Shown: piece by piece, positions 32,993 to 43,392 of the stretch | Position numbering within the stretch: position 1 is the first letter of the stretch | Layout: every line of letters begins with the position of its first letter | DNA from: Ilyonectria destructans | Lineage: Eukaryota; Ascomycota; Sordariomycetes; Hypocreales; Nectriaceae | Direction: 5' to 3' | Length of the DNA stretch: 64,000 nt | Assembly (NCBI GenBank): GCA_020740775.1 | Contig: JAHEWK010000005.1 | Coordinates: forward strand, 2,356,001 to 2,420,000 | The notes under the pieces: model-generated | What the model saw: the letters and a program-made list of their open reading frames with translations, nothing else | Database searches by the model: none | What the model was told of the DNA's origin: nothing | Position numbers and translations under genes: made by a program

Positions 32993-34315
32993 TTAGTCAT
33001 CCTTGTCAATGTTCAGCACATCGCCTCCAAACAGCCCAAAGGTGGCATCCAGCCACCAGATGAGCTTCCAGTAAAGGCTTGCGCGGTTCCAGTCAAACTC
33101 GCCCGTCTCGGTACGGGGCACCTCATTCCCGATCATGCTGCCGCCAAACCACTTGACGAAGGGGATGGCGTTGAGAAAGCGCTGCATAACGGACTGCTGG
33201 GGAAGCAGGGCCTGCTCGGCCGGGAGGAGAGTTGCACGGCGCGCGGTGGGGATTCGCCGGCAGAAGACACTGTCCACCTCACGGATTTCGAGAGGCTCGA
33301 TGCCTGAGGTGGAGGCTTTCGGGATAAGGGGGATAGTTTCAGTGACGGTGGCGCTGGAGGTGTGCGAGTTGGCGATGGTGCCCGTATCCATGGTCAGGCT
33401 GGAGGTTTGCGAGTGAGAAGGCGAGAGGTCGAGGAGGCGGCTGTTGAAGGACGTAGGCATGCCGGTCACGGTCTTCCGCTTGGTCCCGTTGAAGCCAGCG
33501 GGCATGCTATTGGACCGGGTGTGGTCGTTGACCAGGGCGTCGACATCAGGGCAGGGCTCGTCCTTGGCCGGCGGGAGCCCGCGGTAGGACTCAGCGTACA
33601 CCAAATGTCCCAGTATCCTTTGGGGGCTGGCATACATGGCAGCCTCAGCGTCCTCTGAGCTCTCAAACGTCACCTTGACCCAGTGCTCTCCTCCATCCGC
33701 GCGATTGACTAGTGCCCTCTCATCCGCATTCAGTGTTCGGCGTCGCGTAAAAGACGGATCTCGTAGTTCAGATTTGTACCGGCGCTGGGATGCCGGGGGT
33801 TCGCGAGGGTAGTCCTCGAGGATACTGCCGGCGAGTGATTCGTAGTGGGAGATGGCGGCGTACTGTTGGGTTGAGGTGCGGTAGCCGCGTAGGATGAGCT
33901 CTACAGGGGAGGAGGTGATGGTGCGTTGGGGCGCGGGATCTTCCTGGAGCATGCCACTGCTTTTGCGCTGGACGGTGGCAGCCGGCACGGCCTGGTTGGA
34001 GACCCAGTCACCAAAGAGCTTATCCGCGGCAGCGAGGGTTGGGTTCTCGCGGCCACGGGCGGGGGTACCAGGCCGAGAGCGTGAACGGCGGTTTGATTTA
34101 CCAAATGAACCGGACTCGGCGACGCTGCGGCGCGAACGCGCGCTCCCTGAGGGCGCATCTTGTCTAGAGAGCACAGCTAGGTCAGTATTTGAGGAGCCAC
34201 GAGGGAAAACGAGTTGGTCGTACTGGTTAAAGTACATGGCGTATGGCCGCTTGATGCCATCGTCACCGACGTAGCACTCGTCGTCGGGGACGTTGTGGAG
34301 GATGAGAGGAGCCAT
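32993..34315 (-). CDS. NUP53/Nup35-family nucleoporin (RRM-type)
   Basis: One open frame of 440 residues from the ATG at 34315 (Kozak-like GCC ATG G); an in-frame ATG at 34387 would add 24 residues. The central segment HWVKVTFESSEDAEAAMYAS, followed by QRILGHLVYAESYRG, reads like the second half of the atypical Nup35-type RRM used for dimerisation. The C-terminus has an amphipathic stretch (WKLIWWLDATFGLFGGDVLN) like the membrane-binding helix of Nup53/Nup59. The family links inner-ring nucleoporins to the pore membrane. A possible in-frame 60-nt intron (GTACGA...TACTGAC...CTCTAG) lies near 34170-34230. Splicing it would remove 20 residues (about 47-66) without shifting the frame; I cannot decide whether it is used. 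Confidence 0.72.
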   Translation of the reverse strand: MAPLILHNVPDDECYVGDDGIKRPYAMYFNQYDQLVFPRGSSNTDLAVLSRQDAPSGSARSRRSVAESGSFGKSNRRSRSRPGTPARGRENPTLAAADKLFGDWVSNQAVPAATVQRKSSGMLQEDPAPQRTITSSPVELILRGYRTSTQQYAAISHYESLAGSILEDYPREPPASQRRYKSELRDPSFTRRRTLNADERALVNRADGGEHWVKVTFESSEDAEAAMYASPQRILGHLVYAESYRGLPPAKDEPCPDVDALVNDHTRSNSMPAGFNGTKRKTVTGMPTSFNSRLLDLSPSHSQTSSLTMDTGTIANSHTSSATVTETIPLIPKASTSGIEPLEIREVDSVFCRRIPTARRATLLPAEQALLPQQSVMQRFLNAIPFVKWFGGSMIGNEVPRTETGEFDWNRASLYWKLIWWLDATFGLFGGDVLNIDKDD

Positions 34316-35507
34316 GGCTGGAGGGTGGAAGCTGGAGAATGGCCGGTGGAAGGCGGTCGGAGGAGGAAGGCGGGAGGGCGTGGGCAAGCAAGGCTGCTGC
34401 TTCCCCGAGATGGATTAAGACTCGCGGGAGGTGGAGCGAGGGGCGGCGAGGAGGAAGTGTCGTGATCGATGGTGCTGGGATGAGGCTCGTTTCGCGGTCG
34501 CTCACATGCCCAAATTTGCTAGAGTTGCGCTGGGGACGATTTTCTGGCATAGCAACCAAACAAATAGAGGCTAGGTTTCCACAGTGCTAAGCTGCGGGGA
34601 ATGGTTTATCCGTGAACCGTTTACGTTGGCGGACTTGACTCTTTGTTCGAAACATGACGAGAATTGGGTTCTATTTTTATGTTCTGATGCCTCATAGCAT
34701 CGTATATTTGGGTTATCAACGTTTATTTTGACGGAACCTTCGTGGAATCGTGTTGTGCGAATATCTGGAGTCGGACTCGTAGGTCGCTACCCGTGCTGTA
34801 ACTTCTCTGCTTGGATGGAAGCGAGTCAAGGGACCAAACATGTTGGCCATTGCATCGGGGGCAGAACTCTTCAATTGAAACATGGTTAGGCACCCACGGG
34901 TACTTGAGGGTAAAGTCTTATTCAACCGGTCGTCAATAGGTTTTGGTGCTGAGACACTGCCATTGGCGTTGTGAGCAATCTGGCTAGTGTTTGGTTTAGG
35001 TCACGGTGATCTCCAGGCAGCCCAGCCGAGAGCTAGGCAGCCTTGAGGACGAAATACCTTCTTACTACGTAGGCATATGTAAGACCCCTGGATCTGTGTA
35101 TGTATGCTTAATAATGTCAAGACCAATCATCCCGGAACAAATATTACATCTAGTTTACGGTTCATGGTCGTCCAACCGGGCCAGCACAAACCACCTAAGA
35201 CTCGGGAGATGGTGCTGAGACAGGGGCGACACGGGGACCAGCTATCCGCCGTAGGCCGGCACATGATAGGTAGCTCTACGTGGTAATTTAGCGGGCTGAA
35301 TCAACATCATCCCACTGTAAGCCATGCTCCGTCTCCACTGTAAAGTCAATCGCGCGCGGCTTCCAAGTTCAGCTTGGTCTGCCAAGGGAGTTTCCGGGGC
35401 TGGAAATACGGATGTAAATGGGGGCGTCAAAACTCGGGGCGCCGCCCAGTACATCACAACGACGATTCCCTAAAGGAGGGGCCCGTTCTGCAAATCAATT
35501 GCCCATC
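34316..35507. promoter_or_regulatory. 1.2 kb divergent region nucleoporin/dioxygenase
   Basis: The start codons of the nucleoporin-like gene and the dioxygenase gene are 1192 bp apart. The region holds only short frames, with an A/T-rich centre at about 34600-34760. No specific element was recognised. Confidence 0.45.
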
Positions 35508-36715
35508 ATGAGCCAGTTGCTGTCTTTCCGCGCGCTTATCGGCTTGTCACTTGCCGTGGCCATGTTCGCCTTCCTCGGCGCCTCCCCCCTCAAGGCCTTC
35601 ACATCCACTCTGCAGCGAGCTGGCCTGGATTGGTTCTCAACCCAGCAAAGTACCAGTGCTGCCAGTGCGTCTACATCACCAAAGATGTCGATGACATCAA
35701 AGACGCCCGTTTACTTCTTTAGCCATGGCGGGGTGAGTTTATGGCCGATTTATAGACGTTGAGAGAATTGTCGTCCTCTAACACGCCTCCCCACACAGCC
35801 CGATGTTCAGTACCAAACCAAGCATCCTGTGTACCCGATTCTCCAGCAGATCGGCAGGGAGATTACACAGCAGGTCAAGCCAAAGGCTGTTGTTGTGTTT
35901 TCAGCCCATTGGATGGGTGAAGAGGGTGCCATCCATGTTAATAAGGAGGAGCATACCGACCTGATCTATGAGTACGATCTCGAGGCTTGACCCCGCCGAC
36001 CAGGCCTAGATGCTAACTAGAACCAAGTTTCTATGGTTTCCCAGACCATTTTTATAAGGCGAAATATCCTAATAAGGGAGACCCTGAGCTTGCGGGTAAG
36101 ATCATGGTTATGCTTTCTGAAGCAGGTATCCAGTCATATGGAGTCAAGCGCGGTCTTGACCACGGCGTCTGGTCCGGCTTCAACGTTGGTAGGCGCGCAT
36201 CCGAGATCGGACTTTCAAGATAGACGCTCACCCAAGTCACAGCATTTAACCCGGAAACAAACCCTCTGAATGTCCCTCTGGTGCAGGTTTCGCTCTACAA
36301 GAACGAGGACCCCCATGCTCATTATGCTCTGGGTCGCGCCGTCGCGTCGCTGCGAGAGCAAGGTATTGTCATCATCGGAGCTGGCATGTCGGTCCACAAC
36401 CTCCGCGACATGCATTACATGTATGAGGGAAACAACAAGCCCATGCCGTACACGGTGAGCTTCGACAACGCGCTGAAGGAGGCCGTCGAGGTTGACCCGG
36501 CGCTGCGGGAGGATAAGATGGCCGCCGTGACCAAGCGCGGCGACGCCCACCAAGCGCACCCATTCATGGACCACCTGATGCCCGTATATATCGCGGCCGG
36601 AGCGGCGGGAGAGGACTGGGGAAAGCAGACTTGGACGTTGCACGAGGGTAGCTTCGGATGGGCGCAGTATAGGTTTGGCGACGTCCCTGAGGTCCCTTCC
36701 GCTCCGAAGTTGTAA
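35508..36715 (+). CDS. LigB/DODA-type extradiol dioxygenase with N-terminal hydrophobic segment
   Basis: Four exons, 35508-35732, 35799-35971, 36028-36188 and 36243-36715, with introns of 66, 56 and 54 nt, encode 343 residues. The catalytic domain is the class III extradiol (LigB) fold seen in 4,5-DOPA dioxygenase-like enzymes. These use Fe(II) or Zn(II) to open catechol-type rings. Metal- and substrate-binding histidines sit in FFSHGG, SAHWMGE, LDHGVWSGF and HPFMDHLMP. The typical LIYDFYGFP is formed across intron 2. Unlike most relatives, the protein begins with a hydrophobic segment (about 8-30, LIGLSLAVAMFAFLGASPLK) and a 40-residue Ser/Thr linker, suggesting a signal peptide or membrane anchor. 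Substrate cannot be told. Confidence 0.9.
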
Positions 36716-37104
36716 TCGGATACGGGCTTGGGCATCAACAGCTGCCACGTGCGTTTCGAGTAGGATTAGCTGACAAAATACCGTATCGGATCGGTTGCAC
36801 AATCATGCCACTCAGGCATTAATATTGGCCCGGCCTCAATTAAAGGATTATGTGACATGTGGGCAATCTTGACGGTGTGTTTGAACGTGGTGCTGGTGTG
36901 GTAAACAGAGTTGAAGCGGTTGCGGGAAGCTGGAGCGCATGAACACTCTATAGGCCTGAAACGTCCACGTCACAAGCACATGAGCTGCACTAATGTCCGA
37001 CCGGGCCTCAGGCCATTATTCATTAGGCTCATTTCTATGTATTTTCTATCTTCGGATATGAGCTGCTCATCATATTGCTTTATTCGGATAAGGGAGCTTG
37101 GGAC
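36716..37104. other. Convergent intergenic region dioxygenase/RNA cyclase
   Basis: 389 bp between two gene 3' ends with only chance frames. Nothing else is seen. Confidence 0.6.
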
Positions 37105-38410
37105 TTAAAGGCCATCCAGAGTCTTGATGATAGTCCCAGCTCCCTTGACCAAGTCGCCTTTGTTGTAGAACTCTACCGCAGGCAGCAACTCGCTCACCAC
37201 CCATCTCGCGGTCTGGGTATGCAGCGAACCATGGCCAAAAGGCTCGTGATTCTTCTCTTTCCGCATTCTCGAGTCTCCGATGTCAAGGTTGCCTAGAGCA
37301 TCGATAATCACGCGCCGGGATGGGTCATCGGGACTGTCGCCACGAGGAAACGACGAATAGCCGCTGCAGAGTGCCTGAAAACAGACAAGCTGGTCCTGGA
37401 GGTGCTCGTCGACATCGCCACCGTGATTTACCTCCTCAAACAGTCCTCGGCACAGCTTGTCCGAAACCTGGGGCGTGAAGGGACCTCGCATCTTGTGCTT
37501 TTTCGGCATCGAGCCTAGATAGTCCTTGCCCCATCTTCTCCCATCTTTTGAGTGCGCCACGAGGAGAACATACCACCGTGTTTCGAAGCGGGAGTCTTCG
37601 ACTAGCTTGAGGTTGACGTCGGCGCCGGGGAAGAGAACATCAAGGTCTTTCACCAAGGCGTTCTGGAGCTCCTCGTGGAACGTGTTAGGCACAACCATGG
37701 TGACGTCTACACTGGATACTTCACAGACATCCGGGTTTGTCAGTGGCGCTGCTGCCTTGAACTGTAGTGCCTGTCCAGGGGCGAGTGGGTAAACCTTCAG
37801 CCAGATCGAACCTCTAGACTGGGGCCCAAGGCTCCAGCCTCGCCGGACCAGCCGCCTTTCAGCCTGAATGCCGAACCGTTCCTCGAGGACAGGCAGTAGG
37901 ACTTGATCGAGGTACTCGTAACTAGGCGACCAGCTTACGTTCGTCCCGCCTGACACCTCGACCTCTATTGGGTCGCCTTTATCGTTGCCTGCCAAGACCA
38001 TGAATGGAAGAATGGCTTGCAGTATTAAAAGGGTGCTCGCAGCCCCTGAAGCAGCAGATATTTTGACGTTTCTTTGCACCAATTCTGAGGGAGCACGTCT
38101 GGGGGAAAACGATATTGTCTTTGAGCCAACGCTGAGGCCCTCCACCTCAGCATCCGTGGCTTCAGCCAGCCACTCGATGGAAGTCACATGCTGACTCTTC
38201 AGTCCTATTGGTGTTCTGGGTCAGCTGTTGTTCCTTGGTTGGACTGGGGCATCAGCCGCATCACCAACCTCCACCCTTTGGGCCTCCACGGTTGCCTCTA
38301 ACATTTGTAATGACGACGGGTTGCGTCGAGAGAGCAGCTAGGCAAATAGCGACGCGAACGACCTGTCCGCCACCTTCACCAGTCCTCCCGTCAATTTCGA
38401 TCGGCTTCAT
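37105..38410 (-). CDS. RTCA: RNA 3'-terminal phosphate cyclase
   Basis: Two exons on the minus strand, 38410-38269 and 38204-37105, with a 64-nt intron (GTTGGT; branch GCTGAC; acceptor AATAG), encode 413 residues. It converts RNA 3'-phosphate to a 2',3'-cyclic phosphate using ATP. Exon 1 holds the start of the fold, IDGRTGEGGGQVVRVAICLA, with the EGGGQ motif of catalytic RtcA; this argues against the non-catalytic Rcl1 relatives. Other marks are GGTNVSWSPSYEYLDQVLLP and DEHLQDQL, whose His315 corresponds to the nucleotidylated catalytic His. In this protein GGPKGGGLKSQHV replaces the bacterial RPKPGLRPQHL. A decayed inverted copy of exon 1 plus the intron lies at 41010-41205. Confidence 0.93.
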
Positions 38411-39985
38411 CGCGTTGGTTGTGAATGGGTGGCAACGGTGGGTGGCTTATTGTGCTTGACGCGCTGGATGATGAACTTGCAGGGGGCGAACCGCGGTCTT
38501 GCCACAAGGGAGGCGAAAAAGAGTTCGGAAGAAGTTTTTGGAAAAGATCCAGATGTTATATATCCAGCCCGCCAGGGGAGGTGCTTTCGAAGTCGACAAT
38601 ATGAAGGATGAAGTTTCATTGACTCACGCCGCATGAGTCCAAGGCCTGTGTGAGACTAGTGCCAACACGCGCCGCTTCAGCTGACAACCAACTCGGAAAG
38701 AAGATTGCTGAGGGTTGTGGTACTTCGGGGATCTCTAGAGACCGAATGCAAGTCATCGAAAAGACCCTTAATTTAATCAGCAGGCCGTTGTTTACGTTTC
38801 TCTATTTCGAGCGAGGCTATGGCGATGCAGCTGACGTGGTTGAGATCCGGGGGCTCCGAGTGTATAAAAGCAGCGCAGGGAGAAGCCGACACGACATCCA
38901 AAGTTCTGAACCTTTTGGCCTTTGGTTTTGTCTGCCTTGGACATATTAATCATACATAGAGGTAAGTGGAATGTTTCTTATTGTCAAGGGTTGAGGTACG
39001 TACCCGAACAACCATGAACGAAGGCAAGCGTGTGTGGAGTGGCGCGGGCCGTCCGTTCTAGGATGAACTCATTAGTATCCGGGTGGCTGCACCTTCTGCG
39101 TTTCATTTACGTTTTCTCCGACCTTTTCCGACGTCTTTCTCTCTCCTCACATTTTCATCTTTTCCATCCTGCTGGCCTCCTTTGTCTGCTGCGCGAACTC
39201 CAAATGTGGGGAAATTGGACCATCACGATCCCGCGACCGGGACTCTCCCCCTGACTAAAGCTGTCAAATGACGGGACGGCCCAGCCACGACTAGTGCCAT
39301 GGCAGGTGCCTGGATGACGTTGGCTTCGACTGCTTTGGATTCACAGACTTGATTTGGCGATTGGAAGCTGCTGATTCTTGTCTCTCCGCTGACGTGGGGG
39401 GTGGCAACTCTCGACCAAGGTGTGATGTGGGCCAATTGAGCGACATGCATCCTTCAGCTGGGCAGTGCCATACCCCGACGCTACGAGAGGTTAGAAAAAT
39501 CCAAGAGCGAGTCATTGTGTCGCCACATAGGGGAGACGCCACGCACTCGATGTTCAGGGGCGAGCGATAATGAAAACAGTTATCTTCTGGTAGTATCCAA
39601 TCTAGCTCGAAGACTCCTGCATTGTCTGTCCCGCAACCCAAAGAAACCACGCGCACTCGAACAACACGGCCTTCAAAATTCGATCTCGGCGATAACGACA
39701 GAAAGGAAATCAAAACAGGCCCGCCGCCTCTTTAAACAATTCGGAACTCCATGTCTCCCGTCTATGAGCCACTCGACGTGATCGTGGCTCTTTCTCAACG
39801 CCATGGATATCTTTTTGATGGCATCCAACCTTCGCCAAATAGGGGTGGGGGTATGATGACTCCTAGACATGCAACCGCAAAGGAATAATTCGACGTCCTG
39901 GTGCAGACAATTAGCGTGGCTCAACTTGTTGGTCTGGATCTCGACTCACTCTTCCACCTCTTGGCTTCCGGCTAGGATGCCCACC
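38411..39985. other. 1.6 kb stretch without an intact gene
   Basis: Between rtcA and the Lys-rich gene I find no supportable coding gene. A plus-strand promoter-like arrangement is present at 38863-38967 (listed separately) but leads to no convincing open frame. The plus-strand 74-codon frame at 39030-39254 is T-rich and lacks any motif. Confidence 0.5.
38863..38870 (+). promoter_or_regulatory. TATA box without an assigned gene
   Basis: TATAAAAG is followed about 90 bp downstream by a strong splice donor, GAGGTAAGTGG (GTAAGT at 38962). This spacing suggests a transcript with a spliced leader on the plus strand, but I find no downstream coding exon. Confidence 0.4.
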
Positions 39986-40936
39986 TTACTCCGTTGGCTC
40001 CCCGTTCTTCTTCTTATCCTTCCTATCATCTTTCGGCTTCTTCTTATCCTTCCTATCGTCTTTCGTCTTCTTCTTATCATTCCCATCATCTTTCGGCTTC
40101 TTCTTCTTCCCGTCCTTCGACTTCGTCTGTGACGCTTTTCGACGTTTGCGGCCCCTCTCGTTCTCATCTGAATCACTGAGGTGCCTACCATGGCGACCTG
40201 GATCCGCGTCTTCAGGAAACTTATCATAATACAGTTCCATGGTATCTGAAACTTCGATAGATAATGATGGGGGGTAGTTTCGCACTCCCACGGGCACCGT
40301 CTGATTCTCGACAAACTGGACCATACCCCAGCTATAGTTAGCATTCGAATCATCAATGCCCCTCGTGTGGCTTGAAGCTTGGACTGGACTAGTGTCTATT
40401 CCTGAACGGTAGCTTCCGGCGGTGCTATTGCACGATAAGCTTCTCTTCCCAAGTGGCGTGGAACAGCTACATACCTTGGACAACTCCCAAAGTTGGTCAT
40501 CGTCGAGGACGGAGAGGCTGGTTGCCCGTTCTGAAAGGCACTGTCTTGCATGCTCGGGGCGGAGTTCTGGACCTGTTATATTCTCGTCAGCACCAGGGAA
40601 GGACGATAAGAAGACACGTCGATGACATACTTGGACCCGAGGATCTTGACTCCCACCACTCCCATACGCCCTGGGATCCATGGCAGCCGAGCTATGGGTG
40701 TTTGATTCGACTGCACCTTCAAATGCTGTGCTGTAGGCCCGTCCGACGTTGTCAGGGCCTTGCAGCGGTGGTTGCCATGCCTGTTCGGCAGGCCTGGCAG
40801 CTTGGGTGCCAGTGTCATCCTGTACCCAAAAAGCCCGGCCATGCCCGTCGAAATAGTAGAGGCGGCCACCAGACATACGGTACCCCGGATCCGGTGCTGG
40901 GACGTCTTGTCCCCGGTTCTGGCGCGAGCGTGCCAT
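39986..40936 (-). CDS. Lys-rich repeat protein, lineage-specific-looking
   Basis: Three exons on the minus strand, 40936-40631, 40572-40475 and 40331-39986, with introns of 58 nt (GTATGT...AACAG) and 143 nt (GTATGT...CTATAG), encode 249 residues. The splices join consistently: RVQ to VQNSAPSMQDSAFQNGQ, then GSCP-S-WGMVQFVENQTV. The N-terminus has an aromatic segment, GGRLYYFDGHGRAFWVQDD. The middle is Pro/Ser-rich. The C-terminal 60 residues are very basic: RGRKRRKAS, then three tandem 10-residue units of the KKPKDDRKDK type encoded by a 30-nt DNA repeat. I do not recognise the family. The tail could bind nucleic acid or acidic partners. An in-frame upstream ATG at 40993 is an alternative start. 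Confidence 0.68.
   Translation of the reverse strand: MARSRQNRGQDVPAPDPGYRMSGGRLYYFDGHGRAFWVQDDTGTQAARPAEQAWQPPLQGPDNVGRAYSTAFEGAVESNTHSSAAMDPRAYGSGGSQDPRVQVCHRRVFLSSFPGADENITGPELRPEHARQCLSERATSLSVLDDDQLWELSKVCSCSTPLGKRSLSCNSTAGSYRSGIDTSPVQASSHTRGIDDSNANYSWGMVQFVENQTVPVGVRNYPPSLSIEVSDTMELYYDKFPEDADPGRHGRHLSDSDENERGRKRRKASQTKSKDGKKKKPKDDGNDKKKTKDDRKDKKKPKDDRKDKKKNGEPTE
40008..40110 (-). repeat. 30-nt tandem repeat encoding KKPKDDRKDK units
   Basis: About three imperfect 30-nt copies within the last exon of the Lys-rich gene encode decapeptides that differ at one to three positions. Boundaries are approximate. Confidence 0.8.
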
Positions 40937-41009
40937 GGCGGTGCTGGGCGTGGCCGTGATGACTAGACCCGTTGTCGATAATCGATGGAGCAAGAGTTGA
41001 ATGGTATCG

Positions 41010-41205
41010 ATGCCTTCGATCGAAATTGACGGAAGAACTGGCGAAGGTGGTGGACAGGTCGTTCGCGTTGCTATTTATCTAGTTGCTCTCGATGCAGCCC
41101 GTTGTCATTGCAAATATTAGAGGCAACTGTGGAGGCCCAAAGGGTGGAGGTTGGTGATACCCCCAGTCCAACCAAGGAACAACAGCTGACCCAAAACACT
41201 AATAG
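41010..41205 (+). pseudogene. Decayed inverted copy of rtcA exon 1 and intron 1
   Basis: The plus strand here aligns base for base with exon 1 (41010-41149) and the intron (41150-41205) of rtcA, which lies in the opposite orientation 2.6 kb away. Similarity starts at the ATG region and stops at the intron acceptor; exon 2 is absent. A 2-nt deletion after the GCTCTC stretch shifts the frame, and about 8 nt are missing in the intron. By eye all 16 substitutions between ATCGAAATTG and the acceptor are transitions, 13 of them C to T or G to A in the copy. It cannot encode a cyclase. It begins 73 bp from the start codon of the divergent Lys-rich gene. Confidence 0.9.
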
Positions 41206-43392
41206 TAGGATAGATCAAGCTTTTCCAGTACGCAGGAAGATAACCTGAATGGTAGAAGGATGGAAGCAAGACCCTCTGCGTCTTGTGCCGAACAGGGGAG
41301 GAAGCGAAGTCTGTGACTCCGAAGGTTGAGGCCTGGAAAGGGAACGAAACCAACCCGCACGGGAAACAAGCCAAATGACGAGACAAAAGAGTCCACGACG
41401 ACGACAACGACGATGAGACGGATACCGCAGGCTTTTGGACACGAGTGATGGCTATATCGGGTGCCCAAGCCAAGCACTAGGAGGTTGAAAGGAAGTGATG
41501 GATGTGTTGGCGGCAGGCAGACGTCGAAGGTCCGTCACGATTGGCCGGGACGGGGACTCGATTTGTCGGTGCTGTTGAACTCTGTACCGATTTTCTTGGA
41601 ACAAGTTGGCACTCACGGAATCGATGGACGGCCAAAAGCTGTGTTGAGGAGGAGCAAAGTCGTCATCACCTTGTGGACGAAGTTAAGCACGGAGCAGAGG
41701 GCATCAGGTTCAATCGGTGAAGAGGTGGTCGCCTTGGTACTAACCGTCAGGGGTCCTTAGTAGCCACTCAGACCGCAGCATAGCACTCGCGCGATGATTA
41801 TAAGCCGGAGTCACTCTGCCACGGGGCTATCCTCGAATGAAACGCCCCCAAACCAGTGGGACATCCGGAAAGACGACACTTGGTCCAGGATTGCCCCTGG
41901 ACATCCGTGTCCCGAGCCACATCGTGCTAGAAGGCTTCATCCCTAGAGGGGCGGTCGATGGGCTTGATGGTCGACTCGGTAGGAGGGGAAGGTACCTCGA
42001 TCGGAGGGCCTGGATTGGGGCAAAGCGAGCATGGCGGAGCGGATCGAGGAGGCTTTGCCGGTGTCTGCCGCATTACGGCGACCCATCTTGGACGCCGTAC
42101 CGATATGGCAGCGGAAATCAATCAAGACGAGAGGAATCGCAAGAAGGAAAGGAACCGAAGGAACGAGGACAGCAAAGCTGGGGCAGAAGGCGCTGTTAAA
42201 CAACTGCTGAGACACCCATCTATCCTGCAGCATGGGCTGCAGCCCATTTCCCTCCAAGCATGCAAGCATAACCGCCCGCAAGAGGGCTGGGATCACCAAC
42301 TCAGACATTGCGTGGCCACCAGGCCGCCATCTCCGCCTGATTTGGAGGCCTGCAGAAATGCTACACCCGGGCTGGGACTTGTTCAGCTACTGAGAGCTGG
42401 AGACCCGATAGCGCCGGCCTGCTGCTGGCGCCAGTTGCGGCGGTCCATCGCAGGCCGACGACAATCTAGCGCATACACTTCCCTGGGATGCTATGCAACC
42501 CTCTATGAGGACAGACAGGTGAGGGCTGCTCAGTGGGGTGGGCTCTGATCCGGGGGGCCGCGAGAGAGCGGCCTCCATTGTCCCAACGAGACTCCGCAGA
42601 GCCTCCATCTGCAGAGGTGTGTGACTATGAGGAGCTTGTGTTCTCGTCCAGGCTCGAACAATGCGTGTGACCTGGCTGAGTGCCACAGATGCAGTGTACC
42701 GGTGTGTGGAAGCATTGCAGCCCGCCCTTGCGGAGCCAAACCACCACCTACCCAACAGAACAGCCACTGGAAAGCCCGATGGCTAGCCACTTTCGCTTTA
42801 TTCGGACTCTCACAGAACCTACCCCGGTATTACAGGTGCGATCAACCGCTGGAGATGCAGTAATGCGAGCGGACCGGCTCTGAAGTGCTTGCAGCCAACA
42901 CCTGTCTGTCTCACCCTAGCAATGCAGAGAAAGTGAATCAACACCACCACCATCACTTGGGCGGGTGATTTTCGAGAAAGTCAACGATCTATTGGAGTTA
43001 TTCTATCTAATCTATACGATAACTAAGGAGAATGCCGAATACTAGCCCCTTGAATCCGCATACTCTCCAGTCCGGGACTGAAGAGAGGAGGGATACAGCA
43101 GTGGTATATCGGTCGCCGTGAGGCGCAATGTTCCATGGGGTAAACGAAACAAGAGCAACGCAAGGGGGAATATAGAAGCCAAAACAAGCAAGCCAAACAA
43201 GCCACACCGTCCAAAAGGATCAAATGATTTTCCCTCCCAAACACCCTTCCATGCCCGACTAGGGAAGGATAGTCGACCCGAACTACCCACACCATCCATC
43301 AAGAACCACGACTCGAAGCGCCAGTCCTTGCCTCCGTTATGCTTGCTTAAGCCTGTACAGCCCTACGGGCCGTGATACCCGTTCCGCTGGTC
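41206..43392. other. 2.2 kb stretch without a supportable gene
   Basis: Frames exist on both strands. The plus-strand frame at 41958-42548 (196 codons) includes a polypurine stretch encoding a Lys/Arg/Glu-rich run (NRKKERNRRNEDSK). The opposite strand of the same stretch reads as a hydrophobic segment. Neither has splice or motif support, so no gene is called. Confidence 0.45.

Noticed and set aside
37105..38410. Assignment of the cyclase as Rcl1 (non-catalytic rRNA-processing relative)
   Set aside because: The EGGGQ motif and catalytic His in DEHLQDQL are present, which Rcl1 lacks.
41958..42548. 196-codon plus-strand frame with a Lys/Arg/Glu-rich run
   Set aside because: The run comes from a polypurine tract; no conserved motif, intron or start context supports it, and the opposite strand is equally open.
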